The position numbers were made by a program, and so were the translations under genes. Below, piece after piece: positions 1 to 8,141 of a stretch of DNA of 64,000 bases (its first letter is position 1; each line of letters starts with the position of its first letter). The notes beneath the pieces were generated by a model. The model was not told the origin of the DNA. It did not search any database and was given only the letters and a program-made list of their open reading frames with translations. The DNA is from Psychromicrobium silvestre (GTDB lineage: Bacteria; Actinomycetota; Actinomycetes; Actinomycetales; Micrococcaceae). Location of the stretch: contig NZ_JACBYQ010000002.1 in NCBI RefSeq assembly GCF_013408295.1, positions 496,001 through 560,000 of the forward strand, written 5' to 3'.

Positions 1-1137
1 GTACACCTCTGGGTTCGCCGCCTGCGGTCCAAGGTAGCTGGCCAGGGATTCGAGGATTGCGGCCTTACGCTCTTGCGCGCTGAGCGCGAATACCATGTCG
101 GCCTTCTCGTCGGAGACGAAACCGACCAAGGTGCCACGAGCGTCCTGGTAATTGGTGTTGTCGTACACTTCCTGCACGATCTCCGCCGCGCCGAAGCCGG
201 TCCCGGAGAGGCCATCTTCGCGCCAGAAGGGGGTCTTGTAGACGGCATGCACTTTGATCACTAGGCCAAGCGATTGGTGCTGATGCATCTGATGCTGGCG
301 GCGTGGCAGCGGCGGATCGAAGGAGACCCGGGAGTACAGATTCGGCGGAACCGCCATCACTACCTTGCGCCCGGTGACCGATACGCCGTCGGCCTCGACC
401 AGCACCGAATCCTCGCTCCAGCGAATGGTGCGCACCGGCGCGTTCAGCAGCACATCGTCGCCCAGTTCGGCCGCCATCTTTTCTGAAACCTGCTGCATGC
501 CACCGATTACCCGCTTATCCAGGATAAATCCGTCATCAACCAGATTGCTGAAGGACCCGGCGGAGGCTGCCATCAGCACGGCCTGCAGAACGGAAAAGGC
601 GTGCGCGGGTTTAGTCAGCATGCCACCGGCAATGAACAGGCCGATGTTATTGCAGGCTTCCTCGTCATCGGACTGCTGGCGGAGCCAGTGGTGGAAGGAG
701 ATGGTGTCCAGCTCTCGCGCCAGCGGATGTGCCCAAGGTTCTTCCGCGCCGATCTGCGCGGCCAGCTCGTCCAGGATCACGGTGAGCCGTTCCATCTCGG
801 CCACCGTGTGTTCGGAGGCTGGGAACATCTCGCCGGTGTAGCGGGTGCGCTTCCCGTCCGGAGCGAGGTAGACGGACTCGCCTTCGCGGTAACGGCTGAA
901 GGTGTCCAGGCCGAGTTCTTCGAGTAGGCCGATCAGTCCGGTCTGGTCGGGGGAAACCCACTGACCACCGATTTCCAAGACCGCACCGTCAATGGTGTTG
1001 GTCCAGGTGCGGCCGCCGACCCGGTCCCGAGCTTCGAGCACCGCAACGCTTAGGCCGGCTTTTTTCAATTGCCGAGCCGCGCTTAGACCGGACGGTCCAG
1101 CGCCGACGATGATGACATCTCTTGTCAGTGTGCTCAT
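1..1137 (-). CDS. Flavin monoamine oxidase family protein, 3' end outside window
   Basis: FAD-dependent amine oxidase; the family oxidises primary or polyamines (for example putrescine or tyramine) to aldehydes with release of ammonia and H2O2. The reading frame is open from the ATG at 1137 down to base 1 (379 codons), so the C-terminus lies outside the window. The N-terminus begins with a dinucleotide-binding motif, VIIVGAGPSGLSAARQL, followed by the FAD signature LEARDRVGGRTWT, both diagnostic of the family. It is divergent from a TetR regulator, and the intergenic region holds a perfect inverted repeat, which suggests that the regulator controls it. The substrate cannot be decided here because the C-terminal aromatic-cage part is missing. 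Confidence 0.9.
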   Translation of the reverse strand, partial: MSTLTRDVIIVGAGPSGLSAARQLKKAGLSVAVLEARDRVGGRTWTNTIDGAVLEIGGQWVSPDQTGLIGLLEELGLDTFSRYREGESVYLAPDGKRTRYTGEMFPASEHTVAEMERLTVILDELAAQIGAEEPWAHPLARELDTISFHHWLRQQSDDEEACNNIGLFIAGGMLTKPAHAFSVLQAVLMAASAGSFSNLVDDGFILDKRVIGGMQQVSEKMAAELGDDVLLNAPVRTIRWSEDSVLVEADGVSVTGRKVVMAVPPNLYSRVSFDPPLPRRQHQMHQHQSLGLVIKVHAVYKTPFWREDGLSGTGFGAAEIVQEVYDNTNYQDARGTLVGFVSDEKADMVFALSAQERKAAILESLASYLGPQAANPEVY

Positions 1138-1178
1138 GGCTACCCTTCAGGTATGCAGAAGATGTGAGAAGACTCATA

Positions 1179-1197
1179 AAATGAATCTGATTCATTT
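1179..1197. promoter_or_regulatory. Inverted repeat, likely TetR operator
   Basis: Perfect 8-bp arms AAATGAAT / ATTCATTT around a 3-base centre lie between the divergent amine oxidase and TetR genes. This is the size and position typical of a TetR-family operator. The assignment is an inference from position and symmetry. Confidence 0.55.
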
Positions 1198-1289
1198 GTT
1201 CCGAATCCTACGTGACCGAACAGCAAAGGACAAGGGGTAATTTTTCGATGCAATAATCGATTACCGAGCATCGCCGTGAAGGGAAGAAA

Positions 1290-1967
1290 ATGACGGAATC
1301 GGCCGCAGGGCTGGAGGAACTGCCCAAACGGCGTGTGGGAAGACCGGTCAAAGCAGTCCTCGAACGAGGACGAATCACCCAGGCAGCGCTCAAGCTGGTA
1401 CGCCAAGAGGGGTACCAGGGACTGACCATGTCCGCGCTTGCCCGACGCCTAAATGTTGCCCCCTCCGCGCTCTACAACCATGTGCGCTCCAAACAGGATC
1501 TGCTCATTCTGGTCCAGGACCACCTAATGTCCCTGGTTGATGTGAGCAGTTTCGAAAGCGAGCCCTGGGACGTTTCGGTCCGCAACTGGGCACATTCCTA
1601 CCGGGATGTCTTCGCCCATCACACTCCATTGATCCCGCTGATCGCCATCCAACCGATCACCGACTCCCCGCAGACCTTGCGAATCTATGAGGCGGTGGCC
1701 GCCGGCTTCCGCCGGGCAGCCTGGCCGGAAGCGGAAGTGGTGAACGCCGTCGTCGCACTGGAGTCCTTCATTTATGGCTCAGCCTTCGATGTGACAGCTC
1801 CAGAGAATATCTTCGACTGCGGGCACCTGGCGCCACAGGCCCCTTCCTTTGCCGAAGCGGTCTCCGCACGGGAGAAAATCTATGGCCGCTACTCCGCGAA
1901 TCCAGCTTTTGAGCTTGGACTCGAAGCAATGATTTTAGGCCTCAAATCACGCAGCGAACGCCCCTAA
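1290..1967 (+). CDS. TetR/AcrR family transcriptional regulator
   Basis: 225-residue TetR-type repressor. An HTH lies at about residues 30-75 (GLTMSALARRLNVAPSALYN followed by HVRSKQDLL), preceded by a basic N-terminal extension with KRRVGRPVKA. The remainder is a helical ligand-binding domain of the TetR_C type. The ATG follows a GAAGGG site. It is divergent from the amine oxidase at 1-1137, and the 19-bp inverted repeat between them is the obvious operator candidate, so an amine or its aldehyde product could be the inducer (inference). Confidence 0.9.
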   Translation: MTESAAGLEELPKRRVGRPVKAVLERGRITQAALKLVRQEGYQGLTMSALARRLNVAPSALYNHVRSKQDLLILVQDHLMSLVDVSSFESEPWDVSVRNWAHSYRDVFAHHTPLIPLIAIQPITDSPQTLRIYEAVAAGFRRAAWPEAEVVNAVVALESFIYGSAFDVTAPENIFDCGHLAPQAPSFAEAVSAREKIYGRYSANPAFELGLEAMILGLKSRSERP

Positions 1968-2098
1968 GGCGAGGCTTCCCGGCAAATCTCTCCCTTCCTT
2001 TTAGACAACCTTCTAGACAACTGTCCAAGGTCGGATGACGGAGGGTTCCACCGCGTTGTACGATCTGAGCATCTACTCGTTTACCGGAGGTATTCATT

Positions 2099-2524
2099 AT
2101 GACCGCACGTCTTAACCCCTACCTAAGCTTCAAGGACACCGCCAAGCCTGCCATGGAGTTCTACCAGTCCGTTTTTGGCGGCGAATTGACCTCCAGCACC
2201 TTCAGTGATTTCCAGGCTCCCGTCGAGGCTTCCGAGGCCGACCTCGTGATGCACTCGCAGCTGGAAACCTCCAGCGGATTCACCCTGATGGCCTCGGACA
2301 CCCCCGCGCACATGGGCGAATTCAAGACCGGCAATAACTTCTCGGTTTCGCTCAGCAGCCCCAGCGAGGACGAAGCCGAGCTGCGTGGCTACTGGGAGAA
2401 GCTTTCCGACGGTGCCGCCGTGTCCATGCCCCTGGAGGCAGCACCCTGGGGCGACACCTTCGGGATGCTCACCGATAAGTTCGGCATTGCCTGGGTAGTC
2501 AACATCACTGGCGCACAGCAGTAA
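2099..2524 (+). CDS. VOC family (PhnB/glyoxalase-like) protein
   Basis: 141-residue protein of the PhnB-like branch of the vicinal-oxygen-chelate fold, recognisable from its start (NPYLSFKDTAKPAMEFYQSV then FGGEL) and its end (WGDTFGMLTDKFGIAWVVNI). The fold is two beta-alpha-beta-beta-beta modules that usually bind a metal; members of this branch mostly have no known substrate. It is a stand-alone gene with GGAGG 9 bases before the ATG, and is closed by a very stable terminator. Confidence 0.85.
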   Translation: MTARLNPYLSFKDTAKPAMEFYQSVFGGELTSSTFSDFQAPVEASEADLVMHSQLETSSGFTLMASDTPAHMGEFKTGNNFSVSLSSPSEDEAELRGYWEKLSDGAAVSMPLEAAPWGDTFGMLTDKFGIAWVVNITGAQQ

Positions 2525-2543
2525 TCTGCCTGAATCCAGGCTC

Positions 2544-2600
2544 CGGTCGGGGTTGCTTCTAAGAGTCATTGGACTCTTAGAAGCAACCCCGACCGCTTTT
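2544..2600 (+). terminator. Strong rho-independent terminator
   Basis: Perfect inverted repeat with 23-bp arms (2544-2566 and 2573-2595) and a 6-base loop, followed by CTTTT. It terminates the VOC gene and insulates the downstream riboswitch operon. Confidence 0.9.
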
Positions 2601-2640
2601 AAGAGGGTCTTGGAAGGTGCGCTAGGGTGGTAATAACCAC

Positions 2641-2715
2641 GTGACACGGGGTGCCCCTTGGGCTGAGAAAACACCCGTCGAACCTGATCTAGTTAGCACT
2701 AGCGAAGGGATGTCG
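2641..2715 (+). promoter_or_regulatory. TPP riboswitch (THI element)
   Basis: The sequence carries the conserved thi-box blocks in order: ACACGGGGTGCC, GGGCTGAGA, ACCCG, GAACCTGATCTAGTTAGCAC and GCGAAGGGA. The last block contains the GAAGGGA Shine-Dalgarno of thiM (ATG 2719), so thiamine pyrophosphate binding should hide the ribosome site directly, which is translational control. No separate attenuator hairpin is seen between the aptamer and the start. Confidence 0.93.
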
Positions 2716-2718
2716 CGC

Positions 2719-3540
2719 ATGACGCGCACGCCAGAAGACCTTATTTCTTTTACTCAACAAGCACTACGGGAACTCCGCAGCCGCACCCCGCTTGTCCAAT
2801 GCATCACCAACAGCGTGGTGGTGAATTTCACCGCCAATGTGCTGTTGGCCCTCGGCGCAGCCCCCGCCATGGTGGACATCCCCGGAGAGGCTGGGCCCTT
2901 CACCCAGATCACCTCCGGGTTACTGATCAACCTCGGAACTCCGAATAGCGAACACCGCCAAGCGATGCTCGAAGCGGCAACGGCGGCCTCCGGCACCACG
3001 CCCTGGGTGCTAGACCCGGTTGCGATCGGCTCACTGCCGATCCGCACCCCCTTAGCTAAAAAATTACGGGATCTCGGTCCGACAATAATCCGGGGCAATG
3101 CCTCTGAAATCATGGCCCTCTCCGGTGAGGGCTCCGGTGGCCGTGGCGTCGATTCTGCTGACCAGGTGGATTCCGCTCTGCCCGCCGCACTGTCCCTTAC
3201 CGCGAACGCACAGGTGGTAGCCATTTCCGGAGCGGTCGACGTCGTGATGGACCGCCACGAGCAAGTGCGGATAGCCAATGGCACGGTTCTTCTCACCCAA
3301 GTCACCGGTGGTGGTTGCGCGCTAGGTGCCGTGATGGCAGCCTTCGCCTCGCTCGGTGCCGATCAACTAGCGAATACCGTGGCTGCGGTCACCGTATATA
3401 CAGTGGCGGCCGAGCTGGCGGCCGAGCGCAGCGCCGGGCCAGGAAGTTTCGCGGTGGCCTTTCTGGATGCGCTGCACCACCTCGATGCGGAAACACTTGG
3501 CAGCAGAGCCCACATCTGCGTAGAACAGGTGAGTCGATGA
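2719..3540 (+). CDS. thiM: Hydroxyethylthiazole kinase
   Basis: Phosphorylates 4-methyl-5-(2-hydroxyethyl)thiazole in thiazole salvage for thiamine. The 273-residue frame shows the family N-terminus ([20 protein letters not shown]) and the ATP-site motif [10 protein letters not shown] with the catalytic cysteine. An upstream in-frame ATG exists at 2710 and the frame is open back to 2641, but those lie inside the riboswitch; the ATG at 2719 sits 8 bases after GAAGGGA and is preferred. It is the first gene of a salvage operon and overlaps thiE by ATGA. Confidence 0.93.
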   Translation: MTRTPEDLISFTQQALRELRSRTPLVQCITNSVVVNFTANVLLALGAAPAMVDIPGEAGPFTQITSGLLINLGTPNSEHRQAMLEAATAASGTTPWVLDPVAIGSLPIRTPLAKKLRDLGPTIIRGNASEIMALSGEGSGGRGVDSADQVDSALPAALSLTANAQVVAISGAVDVVMDRHEQVRIANGTVLLTQVTGGGCALGAVMAAFASLGADQLANTVAAVTVYTVAAELAAERSAGPGSFAVAFLDALHHLDAETLGSRAHICVEQVSR

Positions 3541-4190
3541 GCCCGGACCTGTCCCTTTATCTAGTCACCGACTCGGCCTTGGCTGCCCAAGCGGGACACC
3601 AGCTCACCGATGTGGTTCAACAAGCGGTCGCCGGTGGCGTAAGCACGGTGCAGATCCGCGAGAAAAACGCCTCGGCAAAAGAATTCCTGCTCACGGTGCA
3701 GCAGATCTCGGCCGTGCTACCGGTATCGGTGACCTTGCTGGTCAACGACCGGATCGACGTTTTCCTGGCTGCACGTGACTCAGGCACCAAGCTGGATGGG
3801 GTACATATCGGCCAATCCGACCTACCGGTCGAGGCGGTGCGCAAGCTGATCGGCCAGGACGCCCTGCTGGGCCTGAGCGCCGCCACCCCGGAGCAATTGG
3901 AACGCGCGGCCAACAGTCCGGCCCGCATCGATTACCTGGGCATCGGCGCACTGAACCCAACCAAGACCAAGGACGATGCCCCACCCGCACTCGGCTTGGA
4001 CGGATTCCGTGAGTTGCTCCGGCACTGCACGCTGCCCGCCGTCGCGATTGGTGGAATCGGCGTGGCCGACCTGCCCGGTCTGCGGGTGGCTGGGGCGGCC
4101 GGAGCCGCCGTCGTCTCGGCGATCTGCTCGGCCGAAGATCCCCGACGTGCCGCCCAGGCGCTTTCCCTCGCCTGGCAGGAGGCGCTATGA
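3537..4190 (+). CDS. thiE: Thiamine phosphate synthase
   Basis: Joins HMP-pyrophosphate and thiazole phosphate to give thiamine phosphate. The 217-residue TIM barrel has the expected motifs: LYLVTDS at the start, VQIREKNAS (family QLR/QIREK motif), LLVNDRID (NDR motif), VHIGQSD, and AIGGIG near the C-terminus. The start overlaps the thiM stop (ATGA at 3537), indicating translational coupling, and the stop overlaps the next gene in the same way. It depends on the TPP riboswitch upstream of thiM. Confidence 0.95.
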   Translation: MSPDLSLYLVTDSALAAQAGHQLTDVVQQAVAGGVSTVQIREKNASAKEFLLTVQQISAVLPVSVTLLVNDRIDVFLAARDSGTKLDGVHIGQSDLPVEAVRKLIGQDALLGLSAATPEQLERAANSPARIDYLGIGALNPTKTKDDAPPALGLDGFRELLRHCTLPAVAIGGIGVADLPGLRVAGAAGAAVVSAICSAEDPRRAAQALSLAWQEAL

Positions 4191-5692
4191 GCATCCCCCG
4201 GGTACTGAGTATTGCGGGCACCGATCCGAGCGGCGGCGCCGGAATCCAAGCCGATCTGAAGAGCATTGCGGCCAATGGTGGCTATGGGATGGCAGTGGTC
4301 ACCGCCTTGGTGGCACAAAATACCAAGGGTGTGCGGTCGGTTCATCTGCCACCGGTGACCTTCCTAGCCGAGCAGCTCGCCGCGGTGAGCGACGACGTAG
4401 AAATAGACGCGGTCAAAATTGGCATGTTGGGCAGCGCTCAAGTCATCGATACGGTGATCCAGTGGTTGGATCGGGTGCGCCCAGCCATTGTCGTGCTGGA
4501 TCCGGTGATGGTGGCGACCAGTGGCGACCGGTTACTCGATCCGGATGCCGAGCAGGCGCTTCGCGACTTAATCAGCCGGGCACAACTAGTGACCCCCAAC
4601 CTGCCCGAGCTGGCCATCCTAACCGAAGAACCACCCGCGCAAAGCTGGGCCGAAGCGCTGCGTCAGGCCGAACGGGTGGCAAACCGTTTCTCCCTACTGG
4701 TGCTTGCCAAGGGTGGCCATCTGGAGGGCGAATTGGCTCCGGATGCCCTCTTGGGCGGCGGCCGGGTATTGGAGTTCCCGGCTCGCCGGATCATCACCAA
4801 TAACACCCACGGAACCGGCTGTTCACTCTCCTCCGCGCTAGCCACTCGCCGTGCCCTCGGCGAGGACTGGCCGCTCGCCGTCGAACATTCCAAGCGTTGG
4901 CTAACCGAGAGCATTCAGCACGGAGCCGCGCTCGACGTCGGCCAGGGACACGGCCCGATCAGCCACTTTGCCGGGCTCTGGGCACGCGGCGGAACTGAGA
5001 CCAGCCCCTCCCCGGAGCAGCTTCGCGAGGATTGGTGGCAGCAGATTGCCGGAATTCGCGCCGAAACTGATGCCCTAGCTTTCGTCCGGCAACTCGGCGA
5101 TGGCTCGTTGAGTCGTGAGGACTTCCTTTGGTACCTGGCCCAGGACGCACTCTATCTACGTGATTATGCTCGAGCGCTGGCATTGGCTAGTCAATTGGCA
5201 CCCAGCCCCGAGGAGCAAGCGTTCTGGGCCGCGAGCGCCGCCGGAGCCATTGAGGCGGAGTTAGTTTTGCATCAGAGCTGGATTCCCGCTGGCACCATGT
5301 TTCAGACCGAAGCAAGCCGCAGCACGACTGAATACTTGAATCATTTGCACGCTGCCGGGGAGAGTTACTCTGTTTTGGTTGCTGCCCTGCTGCCCTGTTT
5401 CTGGCTCTATCAGGACATCGGAACCCGTCTCCAGCAGGGATCTCATCCCGAGCATCCCTATCGGAGTTGGCTGGAGACTTATGCCGATCCGGAGTTCGCT
5501 GAGGCCAGTGAGCAAGCCATTGGGATTGTCACTAGGACGGCCGCGGCGGCCAACGCCTCCGAGCGACTAAGGATGCTGGGCGCCTTCCAACGCTCGGCGG
5601 AACACGAGAGAGCGTTCTTCGCTGCACCGACTCTGCGAAAGGATGCTGCGGGCGGAAAAAGATTCTGCTTCGAACCAAGACAAAAGCTATGA
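4187..5692 (+). CDS. thiD: Bifunctional HMP(-P) kinase / TenA fusion
   Basis: 501-residue fusion. Residues about 1-265 are the ribokinase-fold ThiD (start VLSIAGTDPSGGAGIQADLK; anion hole NTHGTGCSLSSA), which phosphorylates HMP and HMP-P. Residues about 285-485 are a TenA domain with the catalytic cysteine in PCFWLYQDIG and the acidic AIEAELVLH segment. TenA hydrolyses amino-HMP from degraded thiamine, so the fusion channels salvaged pyrimidine into phosphorylation. The start overlaps thiE by ATGA. ThiD-TenA fusions are known in actinobacteria and fungi. The operon therefore covers salvage of both thiamine halves and their coupling. Confidence 0.93.
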   Translation: MSIPRVLSIAGTDPSGGAGIQADLKSIAANGGYGMAVVTALVAQNTKGVRSVHLPPVTFLAEQLAAVSDDVEIDAVKIGMLGSAQVIDTVIQWLDRVRPAIVVLDPVMVATSGDRLLDPDAEQALRDLISRAQLVTPNLPELAILTEEPPAQSWAEALRQAERVANRFSLLVLAKGGHLEGELAPDALLGGGRVLEFPARRIITNNTHGTGCSLSSALATRRALGEDWPLAVEHSKRWLTESIQHGAALDVGQGHGPISHFAGLWARGGTETSPSPEQLREDWWQQIAGIRAETDALAFVRQLGDGSLSREDFLWYLAQDALYLRDYARALALASQLAPSPEEQAFWAASAAGAIEAELVLHQSWIPAGTMFQTEASRSTTEYLNHLHAAGESYSVLVAALLPCFWLYQDIGTRLQQGSHPEHPYRSWLETYADPEFAEASEQAIGIVTRTAAAANASERLRMLGAFQRSAEHERAFFAAPTLRKDAAGGKRFCFEPRQKL

Positions 5693-5723
5693 ATCTGCTA
5701 TAGAATTTCTGTGAGCGCAATCA

Positions 5724-5750
5724 CTTGTTGATGGGGGACACATCAACAAG
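5724..5750 (+). promoter_or_regulatory. Perfect hairpin in protease leader
   Basis: Arms CTTGTTGATG / CATCAACAAG (10 bp, perfect) with a 7-base loop end 2 bases before the AGAGG ribosome site of the protease gene. It could be an operator, an mRNA-stabilising hairpin or a translational regulator; there is no T-run, so a terminator is unlikely. Confidence 0.55.
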
Positions 5751-5760
5751 AGAGGCAATA

Positions 5761-6537
5761 ATGCGTAAGACTGCCAAAGCAACGATGCTCGGAATGGCCC
5801 TCCTCGGCTTGCTCTTCGCCGGAGGCGCCACTGCCAACTCCGCCCCGGTCAGCGGCGGCGGCTCGACCACGAAAATCATCGGCGGAACTACCGCCAGCAT
5901 CAGCGACTTTGCACCTATCGTTGCCGTCAACACTTCCAGCGGCGGAAATTGGTGCGGCGGCACCCTGGTCGCCCCAACCAAGGTACTAACCGCCGCACAC
6001 TGCGTCTCCGGAAAGTCCCCGAGCTATTTCAAAGTCAACGGCGGTAGTGCAAATCGCACCGGCGGTCCGAAGACCTCTTCGGTCAGCAGCATTTGGTCCA
6101 ATCCGGGCTATGCCAGCACTGGGAAGGGCGACTACGCCATCCTGACCCTGAGCACCGCCTTCAGCGGACCGGTAGCAACCCTGGAGACCAATCCTGCCGT
6201 CTATGCGGCGGGTACAAATTCCACCGTGCTCGGCTGGGGTGACACCACCGGCAATGGCACCTACCAGAACGTCCTGCGCAAGGTCACCGTGCCGATCAGC
6301 AGCAATTCAAGCTGCTCCTCCGCCTATGGCTCCAACTTCGATGCTAATTCGATGGTCTGCGCTGGTCTCGCCCAGGGCGGTAAGGATTCCTGCCAGGGTG
6401 ATTCCGGTGGCCCGCTGATTATTAATGGTCGCCTGGTCGGCATCGTTTCCTGGGGCAATGGCTGCGCGCTTGCCGGCTATCCGGGCGTGTACACCCGAGT
6501 GACCACCTATGCGGCCGATATTAAGTCGCGGATCTAA
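5761..6537 (+). CDS. Secreted trypsin-like serine protease (S1A)
   Basis: 258 residues. A Sec signal peptide (MRKTAK, hydrophobic MLGMALLGLLFAGG, cleavage after about ATA-NS) precedes a short propeptide and the activation sequence KIIGG, so a trypsin-like protease in a zymogen layout. The triad is visible: His in TAAHC, Asp in GDYAILTL, Ser in GDSGGPL; paired cysteines (WCGG..AAHC, MVCAGL.. CQGDSGG) support the chymotrypsin fold. The ATG at 5761 follows GAGAGG; the frame stays open to 5725, but that start has no site and would add a polar stretch ahead of the signal peptide. Likely an extracellular nutrient-acquisition protease. Confidence 0.92.
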   Translation: MRKTAKATMLGMALLGLLFAGGATANSAPVSGGGSTTKIIGGTTASISDFAPIVAVNTSSGGNWCGGTLVAPTKVLTAAHCVSGKSPSYFKVNGGSANRTGGPKTSSVSSIWSNPGYASTGKGDYAILTLSTAFSGPVATLETNPAVYAAGTNSTVLGWGDTTGNGTYQNVLRKVTVPISSNSSCSSAYGSNFDANSMVCAGLAQGGKDSCQGDSGGPLIINGRLVGIVSWGNGCALAGYPGVYTRVTTYAADIKSRI

Positions 6538-6580
6538 CTCCACCGACAGGCCCACGGTAGGGCTCCACTAAGCTCTGAAA

Positions 6581-6618
6581 CACGGGCGGCTTCCAGCTTC
6601 GGCTAGAAGCCGCCCGTG
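6581..6618 (+). terminator. GC-rich hairpin after protease gene
   Basis: Perfect 13-bp arms (6581-6593 and 6606-6618) with a 12-base loop lie 44 bases after the protease stop. There is no T-run afterwards, so it is a transcript-end or stability hairpin rather than a classical intrinsic terminator. Confidence 0.6.
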
Positions 6619-6805
6619 CCATTGACGTGAGGTAGGTACCCACCGAGGTCGTGCCCGAAAAGCCCGAATCCTTGCAGTCATCGCCGCGTAGACCGAGTCG
6701 TCGATTATGCTCGGGACAGCGCTTCGGACAAGGAGGATTCCCCGTGGAACCGGTCAATATACGGCGACCTCCGGTAAACCGGCGACGCCAGGAAAGGTCT
6801 AATCG

Positions 6806-7660
6806 GTGTTTACCCTCGGCATTGAGATCGACGAAGCACTGCTGGCGCATCAAGTTAGCTGGTTCGCCCCAGCGCGGCAGCCGTTCCTGGTCTCTATGGA
6901 CCAAGCGGAAGCCATCGGCGTAGAACAGTTGGCGGGCGAACTTCCCGCGGAGGTCCGGGACACTTTCGAGATCTACCAGGTTCCCGTGGGCTTTGTCTGC
7001 ATCCTTCTGGGCGAGGAAGAGTTCAACGGACTGAGTCGCACCACCAGATCCAAGCTAATAAGAGGCCAGATTCACTTGGAGCGTGGGCTGACGCCCACCG
7101 TTCGGAGCTCTCCGCACGATATTCGATCAGAAGCTACCCAACAAGGCGACGGACACCGTTTTGTCTGGTGGCAATCCTTATTGAAAGGGCATGAGGAGCC
7201 TGTACTCGATGCATACCTCCGGGATGGACGGCGTCCCAGTAGGCACTCGGAAGTCCCGGAACGGCTTTGGGAAGCGGCCCAGGCCGTGTTACCGCAAGCT
7301 CGGAGTTTGGCTGGAACCTTCCCCCTGCTGAGCGGACCGAATTGCTTTGCAACCGTGATGGCGGCAGCCGGAGTGCCCGGGGCAGCGGAAGTATGGATGC
7401 TACAACAGCCCTTTGAGGACTGGCTACAAGAATTCACGGTTCCCGGAGGGGCCGATGAGGTTCCGGGCACCGTGCTGGTCTGGCGTTCACCCGAGGGGCT
7501 GGTACAGCACGCTGCCATCACCATCGGGGGTGGATACGCCCTGCATAAGCCCTCGCAGGGATGGATGAGTCCCCGGAAGGTTCTCACCGTCCCGGAGGTC
7601 ATTGCCAGCTCCCGGCAACCGGGGCGCCGATTGGCACGCTACCGGCTATCCACTCGCTGA
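6806..7660 (+). CDS. Uncharacterised NlpC/P60-like (Cys-His) protein
   Basis: 284 residues beginning with GTG after AGGAAAGG. No signal peptide or membrane segment is visible. The C-terminal third has the permuted papain-like layout seen in NlpC/P60-type hydrolases: a cysteine in SGPNCFATVMAAAG (about residue 180), then PGTVLVWRSPEGLVQHAAITIGG with a histidine at about 235, then ALHKPSQGW. The N-terminal two-thirds show no motif I recognise. The role is unknown; the lack of export signals argues against direct peptidoglycan hydrolysis. A second frame with a strong AAGGAGG site and GTG at 6744 overlaps the start and is discussed as a finding. Confidence 0.7.
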   Translation: MFTLGIEIDEALLAHQVSWFAPARQPFLVSMDQAEAIGVEQLAGELPAEVRDTFEIYQVPVGFVCILLGEEEFNGLSRTTRSKLIRGQIHLERGLTPTVRSSPHDIRSEATQQGDGHRFVWWQSLLKGHEEPVLDAYLRDGRRPSRHSEVPERLWEAAQAVLPQARSLAGTFPLLSGPNCFATVMAAAGVPGAAEVWMLQQPFEDWLQEFTVPGGADEVPGTVLVWRSPEGLVQHAAITIGGGYALHKPSQGWMSPRKVLTVPEVIASSRQPGRRLARYRLSTR

Positions 7661-7704
7661 GCGGCAAAGGCTCCGGCTAGCGAAGGGAGCTGAGAAGGAA
7701 AGCG

Positions 7705-7742
7705 GCCAAAGAAAAGAGCCCCGGTCCGTAGACCGGGGCTCT
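7705..7742 (-). terminator. Terminator of tRNA-Leu
   Basis: Arms AGAGCCCCGGTC / GACCGGGGCTCT (12 bp, perfect) with a 4-base loop. Read on the minus strand it is followed by TTTCTTT, so it terminates the tRNA gene immediately upstream on that strand. Confidence 0.85.
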
Positions 7743-7747
7743 AACTG

Positions 7748-7830
7748 TGCGCGAGGGGGGATTTGAACCCCCACACCCTTTCGGATACTGGCACCTGAAG
7801 CCAGCGCGTCTGCCGTTCCGCCACTCGCGC
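7748..7830 (-). tRNA. tRNA-Leu (anticodon CAG)
   Basis: Minus-strand cloverleaf: acceptor GCGCGAG pairs with CTCGCGC; D-arm starts TGGCGGAAC; anticodon stem CTGGC / GCCAG with 7-base loop TTCAGGT, giving anticodon CAG; a long variable arm (class II, as expected for Leu); T-arm GGGGGTTCAAATCCCCC. The discriminator is A and CCA is not encoded. A terminator follows directly. Confidence 0.95.
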
Positions 7831-8141
7831 AAAGTGTCAATCCCGATCTGTGAAGTCTGAAACAACCTCAACCGGAATCACAGCGAAAATAAGCATAGCC
7901 GAAAATTGTCCAATACGCCTAAACGGGCGGCCAGCTACCCCCAGGAAATCGCTGATTTGCCGGGGCTAAACGAAGCGTCAAACGCCTCATCGTGCCCGCT
8001 ACTCAGTCCTTATTCAGTCCTTCTTTAAGGTCTTTAACAGCCGCACCAAGTAGTATCTAGGCGATAAGTAGTTGAGCGGAGGCCTCGGCAGGCCGCTCTC
8101 CAGACAACGCCCTAGAGGCCGCAAGAGCAGAGGAGGTGCCC
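7831..8141. other. Intergenic region upstream of fhaA operon
   Basis: 311 bases without a gene. It must contain the promoter of the fhaA-pknB operon (plus) and of tRNA-Leu (minus). A tandem 11-base repeat, ACTCAGTCCTT then ATTCAGTCCTT, lies at 8001-8022, about 120 bases before fhaA. No promoter could be assigned with confidence. Confidence 0.5.

Noticed and set aside
8136-8141. GTG at 8136 as start of fhaA
   Set aside because: It lies within the AGGAGG ribosome site; GTG 8142 has proper spacing.
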